A stretch of DNA of 64,000 bases from Gonatopus flavifemur (GCA_018340375.1 JAFFJZ010000001.1:33410001-33474000), one strand, 5' to 3'; positions 23,001 to 34,069 are shown, counted from the first letter of the stretch. Numbers and translations: made by a program. The notes: generated from the letters alone by a model not told the origin.

Positions 23001-25246
23001 CTACATATTTATAATTAACATTACAATGAAAACATAGTTATAGCATATTAGTTATCGTAATAATGTTTTTTAGTTATGGAAACCACACATAGTCACAGCA
23101 ACTATAAAAACATAGTTCCAAAAACAAAATTAAAATGGGTGTCCCTGTTTAGTTGCCGCAACTATGGATATTTCTCTCAGGGCGAATAATAATTTTTCGC
23201 TCTTATTCTGTAGTTTATTTGCTCTTACGACCTATTTGAGAATATATTTAGAATTTTGATTTCAACTGAGCAAGTATTGTATGCGAACTGACAAGTATTA
23301 TTGTTATAATCCTCATAATTCGATCAATTTGTGTTTATATTTCAATTGAATACAAGAAATAAGAGATGTACTGTAGACTGTTTAAAAAAAATCGAAATTT
23401 TTTTATTCTTCGAAACTCGTACATAAAAACTTTCGAGGAGGTGTTGGTAAAAAGACACCTGTGAAAAGCAGAGCTCTTAATATTAATATTTAGAGATCGC
23501 GCATCGTACTTTGTCATTTTTCATTTAAATAACACGGGAAAAAATGTTTTTAAAGTTTGGAATTTTTCAACTCCTTAACGATTCACCGAACTGCTAAGAC
23601 TAACATATTCTTATAGAGAATTAAACGCTCTACAAAAAAGGTCTTCACGAAATTTTCGATAATCCTACTCCTTCAAAAGTTATTCAAGATCAAAATTGAA
23701 TCTACAAATTACAATTTTTTAAATGTAGAAAATTTCCAAAATTTCCACACTTCCAGCCAAATGTGCAGACTCAAGATGACGTTATAAAAATTTAATGTTT
23801 TACAAAATTATTACTAGGTTTCATACACGGTCATTGAAGGGTAACCGTTTCAGAAAAACAAGTGTTGACTTTTTTGACTCCACCCTAACCAACAGACTAG
23901 AGTAGACTTGAAATAATCTCAGAACTACAAAAATACTTCGAAAAATATCAATCAAAGCTAAATTTTGCAAGAAGATAGATAGATTTTTTGATAGATCCGC
24001 CAAAAAATGGAAAAAGCCATGAATTTCTTTGTAGATTCAATTTTGACCTTGAATAACTTTTGAAGGAGTAGGATTATCGAAAATTTCGTGAAGACCTTTT
24101 TTGTAGAGCGTTTAATTCTCTATAAGAATATGTTAGTCTTAGCAGTTCAATGAATCGTTGAGGAGTTGAAAAATTCCAAACTTTAAAAACATCTTTTCCC
24201 GTGTTATTCAAATGGGAAAGGAAAAAGTGCGATGCGCGACCTCTAAATATTAATATTGAGAGCTCTGCTTTTCACAGGTGTCTTTTTACCAGCACCTCCT
24301 CGGCAGTTTTTATGTACGAGTTTCGAAGAAAAAACAAATTTGGATTTTTTTGAAACAGTCTAACATGTACGATTACTTTCTGCGTGGGTATTTCTGCTAA
24401 TTTATTTTGTTTTAATTGAGATTTCTGTAAATATTGTGAGGAATCAACTTTTTTTCTCACACTGAATTCATTCTACAAACATCCGGGAATATTTATCAAT
24501 CGTTTTTGCCCTTTGAAATTCATTATTTACAAAGATATATAAAATTTCATTTCACATTGGCCCCTGTACGAATACTTTTCACACAGACTGTAGCTTGAAG
24601 TCAAACCCACCCTCACCCCCTCCCCCAATGTAGCATTCCATCTTACCCCTCCCTGCTCCTCTACGGGCCACGTGGTTTACGGACGACCCTTAAGCAAATG
24701 TAAATGATATTGCCAATAGCCAAACGTTGGATATTTATAACGAATTCTTGATTGTATGATTTGTTTGGATTTCAGGTTAGTGATTTGACAGCGACCAATG
24801 AATTTCTTTTGGATCAAAATGCTCAGTTAAGAATGTCAGGGAAACGTCCTGGTAACGTGACAGCGGTGACGGTTCCCGCGGTGACCATTACCAATACCGT
24901 ACCCCCGTCTCAAGCCCCAACCCCGCAACAAATGGTAAATGCCGCTGTGGCCGCTGGAACGCTTCGCACGGTCACTGCGAGCGTTGCGACAGTTCCCGTT
25001 AGTATAGCCACGGTCGCTCCGGTTTCTATCGCCGCGGTTTCCATGGCTCCTGTCTCCATACCCCCACCGATCGTAACTATGGCACAACAAACGATCACGA
25101 TGAGTGGATCTGGACCGCAACCCACTAATCAACAACCACCCAATACGCAACAGCCGGCTAGTTTACCGTTGTCGATATCCGGAGCGACCGCACCTCTGGT
25201 GTCTTACCCAATAATGACCCAAGAACTTAGGCCGGTTCTACAATGA
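17023..25246 (+). CDS. ZC3H10: Zinc finger CCCH domain-containing protein 10 homologue
   Basis: Three coding exons: 17023-17570, 17764-18049, 24776-25246; 434 residues. Three CCCH fingers follow the vertebrate ZC3H10 order: C41/C49/C55/H59 (CRDFLRNVCHRGKRCKYLH), C73/C81/C86/H90 (CHDFQNGICNWPGCKFLH) and C125/C133/C138/H142 (CKDFVKGSCQRTNCKFRH). The linker RFRATGELPPHVLNRL is also family-typical. After a His/Asn-rich part, a short coiled coil (ENALLRKKIEELKKQ then VSDLTATNEFLLDQN) is split exactly by intron 2. The C-terminus is Ala/Thr/Val/Pro-rich. It is an RNA-binding protein; the vertebrate homologue is linked to microRNA-precursor binding and mitochondrial or thermogenic gene control. Intron 1 uses the donor GTTAAT, which is weak; I chose it because it restores the frame. 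Intron 2 is 6.7 kb because of transposons. Confidence 0.88.
18468..19627. mobile_element. Non-autonomous hAT-type element, TSD TACATGGA
   Basis: An exact 8-bp duplication, TACATGGA, at 18460-18467 and 19628-19635. Terminal inverted repeats TAGAGATTGGAACTTTATGC and TAGAGATAGGAACTTTGTGC. 1160 bp, with no transposase frame. It sits between the outer and inner left repeats of the Tc1-like element, which explains their abnormal spacing there. Confidence 0.88.
20190..21256 (-). mobile_element. Element inside the Tc1, carrying a hAT transposase relic
   Basis: The right end reads, inverted, CACGGAGAAAGAAAATCTGC, the same style as the CAC...GTG MITEs, and both sides carry AAAAAGTACCATACT as in the element at 1193-1458. 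The left arm starts internally (GATCAAATTATTTAC, matched inverted at about 21172-21194), so the outermost left end seems lost. Inside, 20478-20921 on the minus strand encodes a hAT C-terminal dimerisation segment (LPSSAPVERLFSFGG). Whether the hAT piece belongs to this element or is another nested insertion is unclear. Confidence 0.6.
20478..20921 (-). pseudogene. hAT transposase C-terminal fragment
   Basis: 147 codons. The C-terminal part YPTIKKIFLRFNTCLPSSAP followed by VERLFSFGGIIMRPHKRKM is the conserved hAT dimerisation region. No N-terminal zinc finger or catalytic part is visible upstream, so this is a remnant. Confidence 0.8.
21854..23182. mobile_element. 1.3-kb element inside the Tc1 transposase, TSD CG
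   Basis: The Tc1 coding sequence is interrupted between ATTATT and CGATTGCACGATC, and CG is duplicated (21852-21853, 23183-23184). Ends are CACCCAGAGAAA and, inverted, CCCTGAGAGAAA. The left part has repeated AACTATG motifs on the plus strand and the right part their inverted forms (AGTTATGG, CATAGTT). A tRNA-like segment lies within. No transposase frame is seen. Confidence 0.7.
22328..22410 (-). ncRNA. tRNA-like / tRNA-derived segment (possible SINE head)
   Basis: Minus strand has a perfect B-box-like GGTTCGATTCC (22336-22346) with a good T-arm, and upstream an A-box-like TAACTTATCGGTTAGG (about 22388-22404). The acceptor stem does not pair, so it is not an intact tRNA. Confidence 0.4.
23376..24360. 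mobile_element. Fold-back element with long inverted arms, TSD TA
   Basis: Arms of about 330 bp (23376 to about 23705, and about 24030 to 24360) are inverted copies sharing for example GGTCTTCACGAAATTTTCGA and AGACACCTGTGAAAAGCAGA. The ends read GACTGTTTAAAAAAAATC and, inverted, GACTGTTTCAAAAAAATC. TA flanks both (23374-23375, 24361-24362). A central spacer of about 320 bp has no gene. It lies in the 5' leader of the Tc1-like element. Confidence 0.82.
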
Positions 25247-26351
25247 ATCGCTAGATGAGAATAATTATTTGGTGATATAATTGGAATTTAAGGGAAGAGG
25301 TGGGAGGTAAGTCTGAGAAAAAACAATATTTTTATTTTCTGCATTCGAACGCGAACATCGGCAAGTTTCTGTGTATTCATATTTTTTGATGATAACATTG
25401 AAATTAATTTATGTTACAAATGTTCGAAAGATTGAATAAAACGATCTCGAAGATCGTGGTGGATTTATCAATTTTATATAGCGAGTGATACGAAAAAAAT
25501 ATATGTATATATTTTTTTCAATGCATCTTATAAGTTTTCGTATCAATTATGCACCGTATAATATTCGTATGAATAATCTTTTGTGTGATAGAATGACAAT
25601 CTAATAACTATTCTGCATAAGTTCTTTGTTTGATTTTGATTTCTTCAAAGAACAGAATAGTCTTCTGTTTTGCAGTTTATTTAAAGAACGATGAATACGA
25701 TGATTCGTCAGAATTTTATAAAAAGGAGAAGGTAAATTAATTATCAATTTAGGATTAACATTCCAAATAGACGAGTAAAGTTTTGTATTAAAAACAGGGA
25801 AAAGAAAACAGAATCTTGGAAAATTTCATAAAAGTATGGTTGGTACACGTTGATGAGAGGTTTGTTCTGAAGCAGCAATGAAATTTTTTCACCTTGCTCT
25901 TTTTGATCGAAGGATCAATCATTCTCAGTGAGCAATACAATTTTCGAATAAGAATACGATCCGTTTTTTGAAGTTACAAAACCGTAAGGTGGATTTTGAT
26001 CATAAATTTTATTTTATATTAATTATGAAAGATGAAACTTTTGTCATAAATTATTTGATAAAATTGAATTTAAAATCGATAATAATTGAGTACGTATCTG
26101 AGATTGAACTCTGAATATCATTTGAGGTTTCTTCATAGTAATAGTTTGCAAGTATTGCAAAATAAAATTACAAAAAATTGTTGACAGTTGGAGATTATTA
26201 CTTTTAAAATTCTCTGATACTCGCTAGAAAATCAGAAAAAGATTGAAACTTGATTTGATGTAATCCTGATCGTGGATTTTATTATTATCTATTGAAAATT
26301 TCTGTTGAACGCAAAATTGGGCTCACTTTTGTTAGTACTTGAGTACTTGAG
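25247..26351. other. ZC3H10 3' flank
   Basis: AT-rich, presumably the ZC3H10 3' UTR followed by intergenic DNA. No gene seen. Confidence 0.4.
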
Positions 26352-26999
26352 AAATAAGGTGATTTTCTCGAATTTGTTTTCTCAAGAAGGAAGTAAATTG
26401 AGAACTCGAGTTGTTTGAAACCCATTAAATGGGTCTTAAAGTACATGAAAAAAATTTTCTCAAGTTAGAGGATTCGTATCCCGAAACCTTTTTCAGGCGT
26501 TTTTCAAGTTTGGCTCCACGATATCTCAAAAACTACTGAACGGATCGCTCTTTTTTTGTCTCTTATTTTGAAGCTGATTGAATTTATTGGAGACATTTGC
26601 CTTTTTTTTCTTTCTATAGCACTTTAAAGAGCGAAAAAAAGGTGAAAAAACGCTACCAAAAGTTTGCATGTCTGTCATTTTTTTGTAATCTTGAACCTTT
26701 CATTGATTTTATTGGTAAAACCGCCACCAAATATAATATATTTCATAAAAATTTTTGGATTTTTTTATGTCTGATAATTTTTGTAAGTGCTATAGCGGCG
26801 CCCGAGATTGATCACTGTTTTTTTTAGGTGGTTATGTTTCAACGCGTATCAACAATTCCCATGGCATTATTTTTTACTGAAGAAAATTTTTTTATGTACT
26901 CAAAGACTTAATTAATAAGTGTGAAAACCCCCGAATTCTTCATTCACTTCCTTCCGTGAAAAAAAAAAAAAAAAAAATTCGAGAAAATCACTTTATTTT
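26352..26999. repeat. Inverted-repeat element, ends AAATAAGGTGATTTTCTCGA
   Basis: The left end AAATAAGGTGATTTTCTCGA is matched inverted at about 26976-26999 (AAATAAAGTGATTTTCTCGA). Further in, AAGGAAGTAAATTGA is matched inverted near 26945-26960. A poly-A tract of about 19 lies beside the right arm. No clear target duplication, so the boundaries are tentative. An open frame at 26597-26827 inside is not supported. Confidence 0.5.
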
Positions 27000-29900
27000 G
27001 GGGTCGCTAGATGAGAACCTCCCCTCAACGATTTTTGTTATCATTTTAGTTTTTAATTGCCATCCCTTTTATTTGTGATTTTTATTCCTGCGCATATATT
27101 TTGAATTGAAAAACGGATCGTATCTGAGCTGGAAGCGTCATTTGTTTTTCATTATTTATATTATACTTAGTTGATCGATTGATTGAAAGATCGAAGCAAA
27201 TTTGCCCTCAAAAGGAACTAAGATGTGATTGTTGCTAATTGAATTCAACATTCACAACATATTGATGAAATTATTGAAACGTTGAACGTTACTCGTAAAT
27301 TAAAAAAACTTCTACGACTCGTATTTGAGAGGTATTGTATTTATATCTGGTTTGATTTACATTTCTCCAATGAAAATTTTTAAAGAGCTTGTAGATAGGT
27401 CACGCTCTTTCAAAGTATTTCATTTCAATTCAATTCCATGTTGTTATTTTATATTCTTTTGACAAAAATACAATGGAATTTGTATGAGATTCTCTTTGCA
27501 CTCAACAATCCCTCGCTCCTAAAGTACCGCAATACATTATCCCCTTCTCTTCCCCTTCAATCCACAAACTAGTATTTCTTTTTTAATCTATATTGAATTT
27601 ACTTGTCTTTCAATGACGAATCGATGGGTATAAAAACTTATATCAACTTTGGTAGAAAATGTAAATCAATCGTAGATTGAAGATTAACAAAAATTTTTAT
27701 CAAGAGATAAAAGATAAATATGTATCATCCTTCAATCTTTTGTCTTTTGAATTTGCAGATATGAGAATAGCTAAATAACGCAACGCGTTATCATACAAAT
27801 TCTGAACTAAATGGCTGTAAATAATACTTTTTATTGCTTCCTTGGTTTTCTTTTGAAAAATACGTTTTTTATCATGTTTTTTTTTTTTATTGTATTTTGA
27901 TTATGTATTATACTAATATTAAGAAATTTGGTACTTATATTATCAAAATATTAGTTGGAAAGAAGACTAGAAGAAAATATTCTTATATAGGTTATAAAAA
28001 GTCCGTATACTTGGACGTGAATAAGTGAATATCCGAGGACATCGCCCATGCCGAGAAACAATTTTTGCATTCCTTGACAATTTTCGCTGACAAGTTAAAA
28101 CTGGGTTGACTCGTCAAAGCCAAAGTTTGCTGTTGTTTCCTCGAATTCGAAAAGTACTTGATCTGAACAAATTGATCTATCGTAGAAAGGTACATAGATT
28201 ATTGTAACGATATCAAGTAAACCAAATAAATACGTGTCTGATTCTAAGTGATTTTGCTATTTATAAATGAACTCTTTTATTTTGTGAACTTTATATCTAG
28301 AAATTTAAACTTGACGTTCTAAATTTCCACACTGGAATGCTTATATTCATCGCACCAAACGATGTCAATAAATTTCTTGTTTATTGATAAGTCTGTCTTC
28401 GATATTAATTATCTATCACTAATTGTTGTAAACCAAAAAATCCTCAATGATTCCAAACCTTCTCTGTTTTTTTCTGAATTTTTATTCACGAACTAAACTG
28501 CGATCAAACAAATCAAAAAATTCGGATTGTTGGAAATGGTCGTTTTAACGCCTTTCTAGTTTGTTTAGAAGCAGAGAGAACGTTAAAGCTAGTATTAAGG
28601 GAGCTCTATAACTTCGAAAGTAGTGAGCGTTTCAGCATGGAAGTTCCCATATCTGGGTTACAGTGGATAATTTCATGGATTCAGACTCTCAGAACCTTGA
28701 AATTTCTCACAGTAACGCTGTGAGGTGATAAGAGGAAAGCCTTTCAATTTTGCAGCAGTTCTGATTTTCAATCCATCTTTGTTTACAAGATTCACAACAA
28801 TTCACAACCTAAATCAATTTGTCATTCAGGTTTCCGACACACGATTTCAAGGCATCTTGAATTGTAACGGAGAGATAAAATATTATTCAAAACGGTTCAA
28901 GCTATCAGGGTCATATTATTTAGTAAGCATTTGCTTATGGGACAAACTAGAACACGATCCACTGGTATAGAATAGTCCCTGATCCACTGTACCCCACTTG
29001 TACACTTATATATTAAAATTTATTTGTAAACAAATAATCAATCCGTGAATAAAAATTACTTGCGAACCCTTCACTTTGGATGTTCATAAGAAAGTAAAAA
29101 TGTAGACCTGAGTCAGTTCACATACATTCTCATAAAAACAAGACATATCAAATTCTTCGTAAATATAAAATCCAGACTCACATGTTATCAGTAACAACTG
29201 TACTCTGAATATACGTTGAAACATCTCGCAGTTCAGCGGCATTCCAAGATGAGGTTAAAAAAAGGGTGCCTAAAAGTGATACTACTAGCGTGTACAGTCG
29301 TTTTATGAACTGAATACGTACGCTGATCCACTGTGAAATTTTTATATTTCTTGTAAAAACTAATGAATCTCAGTTAGAAAAGAATTTCATCAAATCTTTA
29401 TGATAAAAAATTTAACGATTCAATTTTGTTGTCTACTGTATAATATCTATCATTTCAAACTAATAGAGATGGAAGTTTCTATTGAAAAACATCCCATTTC
29501 CAACAATCAATTCTCGTTAATTGTAATTCTTTTTTCTTTTTCAGAGAAACAATAGGAAAAAAAAACAGCAATTTGTTTCTCTATTCAAGATTCAAGACGT
29601 TCAAACGTCCCCAAGATACTCACGTTTACTCATTTTTATGAGGGTTAATATGTCCCTTTGTAAAAGGTTTATTCACTTCTTTTACAATCTTCATTCGTTT
29701 TAATGTTCTATTTCTTCTCTTGGATTTGTGTTATAAATCTCTCTCCCTTGATTTTCGAAAATAATGACGATGTCCTGAAGAAAGTACTTCCCGAAGCCCT
29801 CGAGAGGGTCGAGATAATAAAATATTGAAACAAAAATTTGTTTAATTACGTATCGTTTTCGTTATGAACTTACTATCCATTGTATATCACAAAAGTGATT

Positions 29901-30689
29901 GTACAAAGTTCATATAACCCATCGAGCATCGTAGAAGTTCCATCAACGATGTCGAATAGATTGTAAAATGAAAAACCCTTTTTTCACCAGTATTTTATCG
30001 GATGGGCGTCTGCAACAAAGGTGATTCTGTGACTCGCAGCACAGCAGGTTCTTTGTCATACGCAATTTCTTCTTATCTCCTTTCGGTCATTTACAACTGT
30101 AAGCGCTCATTCTTGGTAATATCCAGTCGGAACTAACAACGCTGGTTATAAGCAATAGAATAGTCGATGGTTGTTCCGAGCGATGCATCGGAGTGCTGCA
30201 CAGTGGAGAACAGGGGTCAGTTTATAATTATTAACATTTTAAAGAGTGGATTTCAGACATGGAATGCTGATTTTTGAAAAGTATCAAAATCTGTTATAAC
30301 TTTGATATATATTGCAAGACAATTATTTAGTAACAATGATAATTAATCAATAATAAGTCTACAATATTTTGTTCCTTATAGGTCTTTGCTTTTTCTAACA
30401 ATTATGTTCAATCGTTATATTTTATCCAAGGAAATTGATTTTGGAACATTCATCCATTCCGAATTAAAGTTTCTTTGAATTTTTTATGTTTCAACAATAA
30501 AAAGACGTTCGAATCTTACAAACGAGGATAAAGAGGAATTACATACAGTCGAAATCTACTGGATTTTATTAGAGTTCGAAGGGATTCGAATAACGTTAAG
30601 ATGAAAAAAAAACAGCGATAAAGATCGAAGAATATTTATTTCGGAAACTGCAAAAATGTTTTATTTTTTATTTTTGAAGCTGTTTGGTA
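27000..30689. other. Gene-poor intergenic stretch
   Basis: About 3.7 kb of AT-rich sequence. Small open frames (27834-28028, 28725-28970) have low-complexity or unrecognisable translations and no splice context. I see nothing supported here. Confidence 0.4.
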
Positions 30690-31415
30690 GAAAAAGCGAT
30701 GAACGAAGTGAAAGAGTAAGGGCAATTGAAATTACAAATTTAGGGAGAAAATGTAAGCATGTTGAGATTTGTGAATGACATAGCTATATTAGCTACGAGT
30801 TGTGCTGAGTTAGAGAATATTCTCAACACTATGAAAACAATATTGCTAGAAAAGTATTGTATGAATATGAATAAGGACAAAACAAAATTCATGATTTGTA
30901 CAACAGCGAAAACATCAAGAGGATCGAAAATCAAAATAGATGCAGAGACAATTCAACAAGTGAAAGAATTTCAATATCTAGGAAGCATAATTACGGAAAA
31001 CGATAAAAGCGAGAGAGATATAAGAGCAAGAATAGCACAAGGAAAACAGGCTTTCCACCAAAAGAAACAGTTACTTTGCTCAAAGAATATTAGCTTAGCG
31101 GTAAGGAAGAAATTCTTGAAGAGTTACGTTTGGAGCACAGCGTTATATGGTTGCGAAACTTGGACAATTGGAAAACGGACCAACGAAGACTCGAAGCTTT
31201 TGAAATGTAGTGTTATGGAAGGATGCTTAGAATAAAGTGGATAGAGAAAGTAAAGAATGAAGAAGTACTTGAGAAGGTAAATGAAAGAAAAAGTCTTTTG
31301 AAACATGTGAAAAGAAGAAGTAATCTGATAGAACACACATTAAGGCATGATAGTTTATTGAAAACAATATTGGAAGGAAAAATGAATGGTAAAACTCGCA
31401 AAGGTAGATCCACGG
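30690..31415 (+). pseudogene. Second RTE-like LINE relic (reverse transcriptase C-terminal part)
   Basis: Close relative of the LINE at 2947-4990, on the opposite strand. It begins in the EKAMNEVKE segment, passes the catalytic block (here FVNDIAILAT, first Asp changed to Asn) and YGCETWTIGK, then after a frameshift continues in the C-terminal part MLRIKWIEKVKNEEVLEKVN and LLKTILEGKMNGKTRKGRST (31223 onward). It stops matching at about 31415 and lacks the 3' tail, so both ends are truncated. Inactive. Confidence 0.85.
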
Positions 31416-32104
31416 GAATTCGTAGTTTCCGAGAAAACAATTCTTCGATCGTGCATTTAAATTAAAGATGCGTATGAACGGGATTTATGAAGAATGAAGC
31501 AGAGGAATAAAAGATCGCTACTTTTGTTTATATGCCCATAAAATTTATATCTTCCGCATCCATTATAATTCTTCAATTATAAACTACATCTGCATTTTTT
31601 TTCATAGCATATACATACATTTCATCGACTCAAAATTTATTTTGCAACAATTTCAAGCAGAGATTGGAATGAAGTATAGTTTGGAATGATGAAAATGAAT
31701 TATCGACGATAGGACCGTCTTGAAAGAATACACGTAATGCTACGTTGGCTATTTTACTAAGGGTTACCTTTTCCAATTCAATAGAAATTCATTAAAAACT
31801 TCCTATGCTTCAATAGAACCGGGTGTACACGTGACGACCCATGAAATTGCTTGTTGTTATTCACTCCGGAGCACTTATTTTTCCTATGTTATTTCCCTTA
31901 ATCGAATATACAAAGTCCTTCTTAATTATAATATTTTTAGGACACAATTGGCAATATATTTAGTATCCACACGGATATGCTTAATTCCCCGTTATCATCG
32001 TGTATTGTGCCGAATCTATCTCGTGTATCACAAATTTCATATAAATTATCTCTAAGAGTTACTCTTGTTATTTTTAAATTGGCAAACTCCCCTACTGAAA
32101 GAAG
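31416..32104. other. Intergenic, DCAKD 3' flank
   Basis: No gene supported. A 74-codon frame at 31831-32055 has no recognisable features. Confidence 0.35.
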
Positions 32105-32975
32105 TTAAGTGGCAGTGATCATAGATTTAGAAGTTTTACTTCTCAACCAATAAGTTCCAGCTAAGAGTACGGTACAACAAAAACCTAATATAAAGCGTAA
32201 TTTCCAGTGTTGTTTGGAATATCTCAGAACGCTAATCACTTTCATGGTTTGTTCCCTGGTATCTCTTTCGCTACTAGAATTTTCGATAACGAAATTCGCC
32301 ATCTCGGCTTTTTTGTCCAAGGGCATTTGCGCTTCAATTCTCAATTTTGCTTTAGCTTCGGATAAGCCAGTTCTCTCCATCAGCCGTTGTAACTGTAAAT
32401 CTTCTTCGCTGGAAAATCAATATAGTTTTGTGAAAAAACGATACACGATTCATCGGATATGTGAACGAAAAACATACCAAGTAACAACAATAATTTTATG
32501 CAGATAATTCAGCATATGTCCAGTTTCGAAGAGTAAAGGAAGTTCTAAAACTATGAACGGATAACCTTGTAAAAAATACTTAATAGTTTGCCAGTAAATT
32601 TCTCTGTATATCTCTGGATGGGTAATGGCATTGAGCTTTTTTCTCTTTTCGATGTCATTGAATATCAGTTCCCCCAACTTCAACCTGTCCAAGTGTTTGT
32701 TCTCTAGAAAGACGTCTGGTCCAAATTCTTTATGTATCTTATGCCACGCTGGTTTTCCTGGTTCAACCACTGTAAAAAACATGATCAACAATTTTTAATT
32801 CAAATTTCTTGCACGAATCAATTAGTTTTTTGAAATAAATAAAAAAATAATTACGTTTCTAACCTTTTCGAGCGATCAAATCTGCATCTATCACAGGGAT
32901 ACCCTGGTCTCGGAAAACAGCGGCCACCGTGCTTTTGCCGGTGGCTATTCCACCTGTTAATCCCACTAAAAACAT
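32105..32975 (-). CDS. Dcakd: Dephospho-CoA kinase domain-containing protein
   Basis: Three exons on the minus strand: 32864-32975, 32478-32769, 32105-32408, giving 235 residues (human homologue about 231). Walker A loop [12 protein letters not shown] at residues 5-16, [17 protein letters not shown], then the CoA-binding/lid parts [18 protein letters not shown] and [10 protein letters not shown], and [20 protein letters not shown]. The family phosphorylates the 3'-hydroxyl of dephospho-CoA ribose, the last step of CoA synthesis, though animal DCAKD activity is less well characterised than COASY. The C-terminus has a hydrophobic helix ([19 protein letters not shown]), suggesting membrane attachment. 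Introns are phase 1 and phase 2 and restore TGC (Cys) at the second junction. Confidence 0.93.
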
Positions 32976-33784
32976 AATTCAATTATTCGCGAGGGATAGT
33001 CACAAGTTTAAATAGATGAAACAGGAATACGTTCGCATCGCTGAGAACCGTGATTTGATTTAATTTGAGTGATATAAGGAGAAAAAAAAAGTGCTTTACG
33101 CATCCAACGAGAATTTTACCCGCGAATTTCGAATTGCAGACCAAGAAAATTTATATATCACAATATTTTGATAAAATTCAATGATTTCTTTCGATTGATC
33201 AATAAATTATGTTTCTAATAATATTATTTTAAATTATTATCGAATTATCGAACATCGGGGAACAAAATTTTAAAGAAAATTATTTGGCATAAGAAAGCAA
33301 GCAAATCCAAAAAAAAAGGGAAAGTTGGTTGTCAAATGAAAAATCAATACACATTGAAAAATCCATTTTTTTTTCCATAAAAGAATTGTGTACATTATTC
33401 TATGTTGACACAACGATATATTTTTATATCGTAATAAATTGATATATTATAATTATTCTTGATTAAATATTCAAGTGTACATATTTAATACAATAAAGTA
33501 TATATTCGGCAATCGAATGTTCAATATTTCTACATAATTTTTCAGCTCAATTGTTTTTTTTTTGCTTTTTTTTCCTTTTTAATAAATATCTTTGAGAAAT
33601 TGTTTCAACATTATTGTAATTGATAATACCTTTGCGCCTCTATTGATATTTCGATTGTATATTTTTCTATACGCTAGTAGTCGAACATTGTTTTATTAGC
33701 TGAAAAAATCTTAAAGCAAATATCATATATATATGTATATATATATAGACTATTTTATTATTTCGGAACAAAAATATAAAAAAC
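32976..33784. other. Intergenic AT-rich DNA
   Basis: Between the DCAKD start and the 3' end of the Arl8 transcript, both on the minus strand. Contains a (TA)n microsatellite at about 33725-33748. No gene seen. Confidence 0.4.
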
Positions 33785-33790
33785 TTTATT
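33785..33790 (-). terminator. Polyadenylation signal of the Arl8 transcript
   Basis: AATAAA on the minus strand, 82 bp after the stop of the second ORF (33872). I see no AATAAA in the 33 nt between Arl8 and that ORF. Confidence 0.55.
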
Positions 33791-33871
33791 TTATCCTTGT
33801 TAATGTGCTCACAAGATGTTACATACATTGCAAGTGCTTTTTCTCTTCTAGTTCACACAAATATGTTTGCC

Positions 33872-34069
33872 TTAAGCAATGAATATTCTAATTGTTTCAA
33901 AATCATCGCCAAACTCGGTATCTAAAATTGAAATGGCTTGAACGAAGCGACGTAGATGCGATGTACTTGGTCGATACATAATTTCAATTAAATGATTCCA
34001 AATAAAATCTTGCAAACGTTCCTCTTTACAATTGATCCCAAGCTCATAATTCGTCGATCCGTTGGGCAT
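33872..34069 (-). CDS. Small ORF in the Arl8 3' region, possible second cistron
   Basis: 65 codons starting 33 nt after the Arl8 stop, on the same strand, with A at position -3 of its ATG. The composition is protein-like (NHLIEIMYRP, HLRRFVQAIS, EFGDDFETIRIF), with hydrophobic/charged periodicity rather than AT-rich noise. I do not recognise the family. No signal peptide or membrane helix. It lies before the only nearby AATAAA, so it should be on the Arl8 mRNA. It could be a reinitiated second cistron or a chance ORF in the 3' UTR. Confidence 0.45.
   Translation of the reverse strand: MPNGSTNYELGINCKEERLQDFIWNHLIEIMYRPSTSHLRRFVQAISILDTEFGDDFETIRIFIA

Larger units (their letters stand above)
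19810..23235 (-). pseudogene. Tc1-like transposase, disrupted
   Basis: Pieces on the minus strand, in order: an N-terminus reading GRKSK-TTE-ERKIII (about 23183-23235, two in-frame stops, start codon ATA instead of ATG); helix-turn-helix part RLHDQCKSLSQISKIVDKPG to the AT-hook-like GRPRK (21524-21856); catalytic block FTDESKFEIFG and WRKKNTAFGKEN to SLHFIDGI (about 21250-21470); then NDFTFTQDNDPKH, YNVPKYLQTPPQSPDINPI and a tail ending SKGYPTKY (19810-20190). The first two Asp of the DDE triad are present. An extra G near 20000 shifts the frame right at the third acidic residue. Broken beyond function by insertions, stops and the frameshift. Confidence 0.85.
18372..24590 (-). mobile_element. 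Tc1-like transposon split by four nested insertions (in ZC3H10 intron 2)
   Basis: Outer inverted ends CAGTCGGTGTGGAAAGTATT (left) and CAGTCTGTGTGAAAAGTATT (inverted right) are flanked by TA (18370-18371, 24591-24592). An inner copy of the end motif (AAAGTATTCGTACA) lies at 19745-19766 on the left and, inverted, at about 24365-24384 on the right, an IR/DR layout with about 200-bp spacing on the right side. Removing the four insertions leaves about 1.7 kb, the size expected of a Tc1-like element with long inverted repeats. The transposase runs on the minus strand (19810-23235). Confidence 0.88.

Noticed and set aside
24836..25150. 104-codon minus-strand frame rich in Arg/Gly/His
   Set aside because: Antisense of ZC3H10 exon 3.
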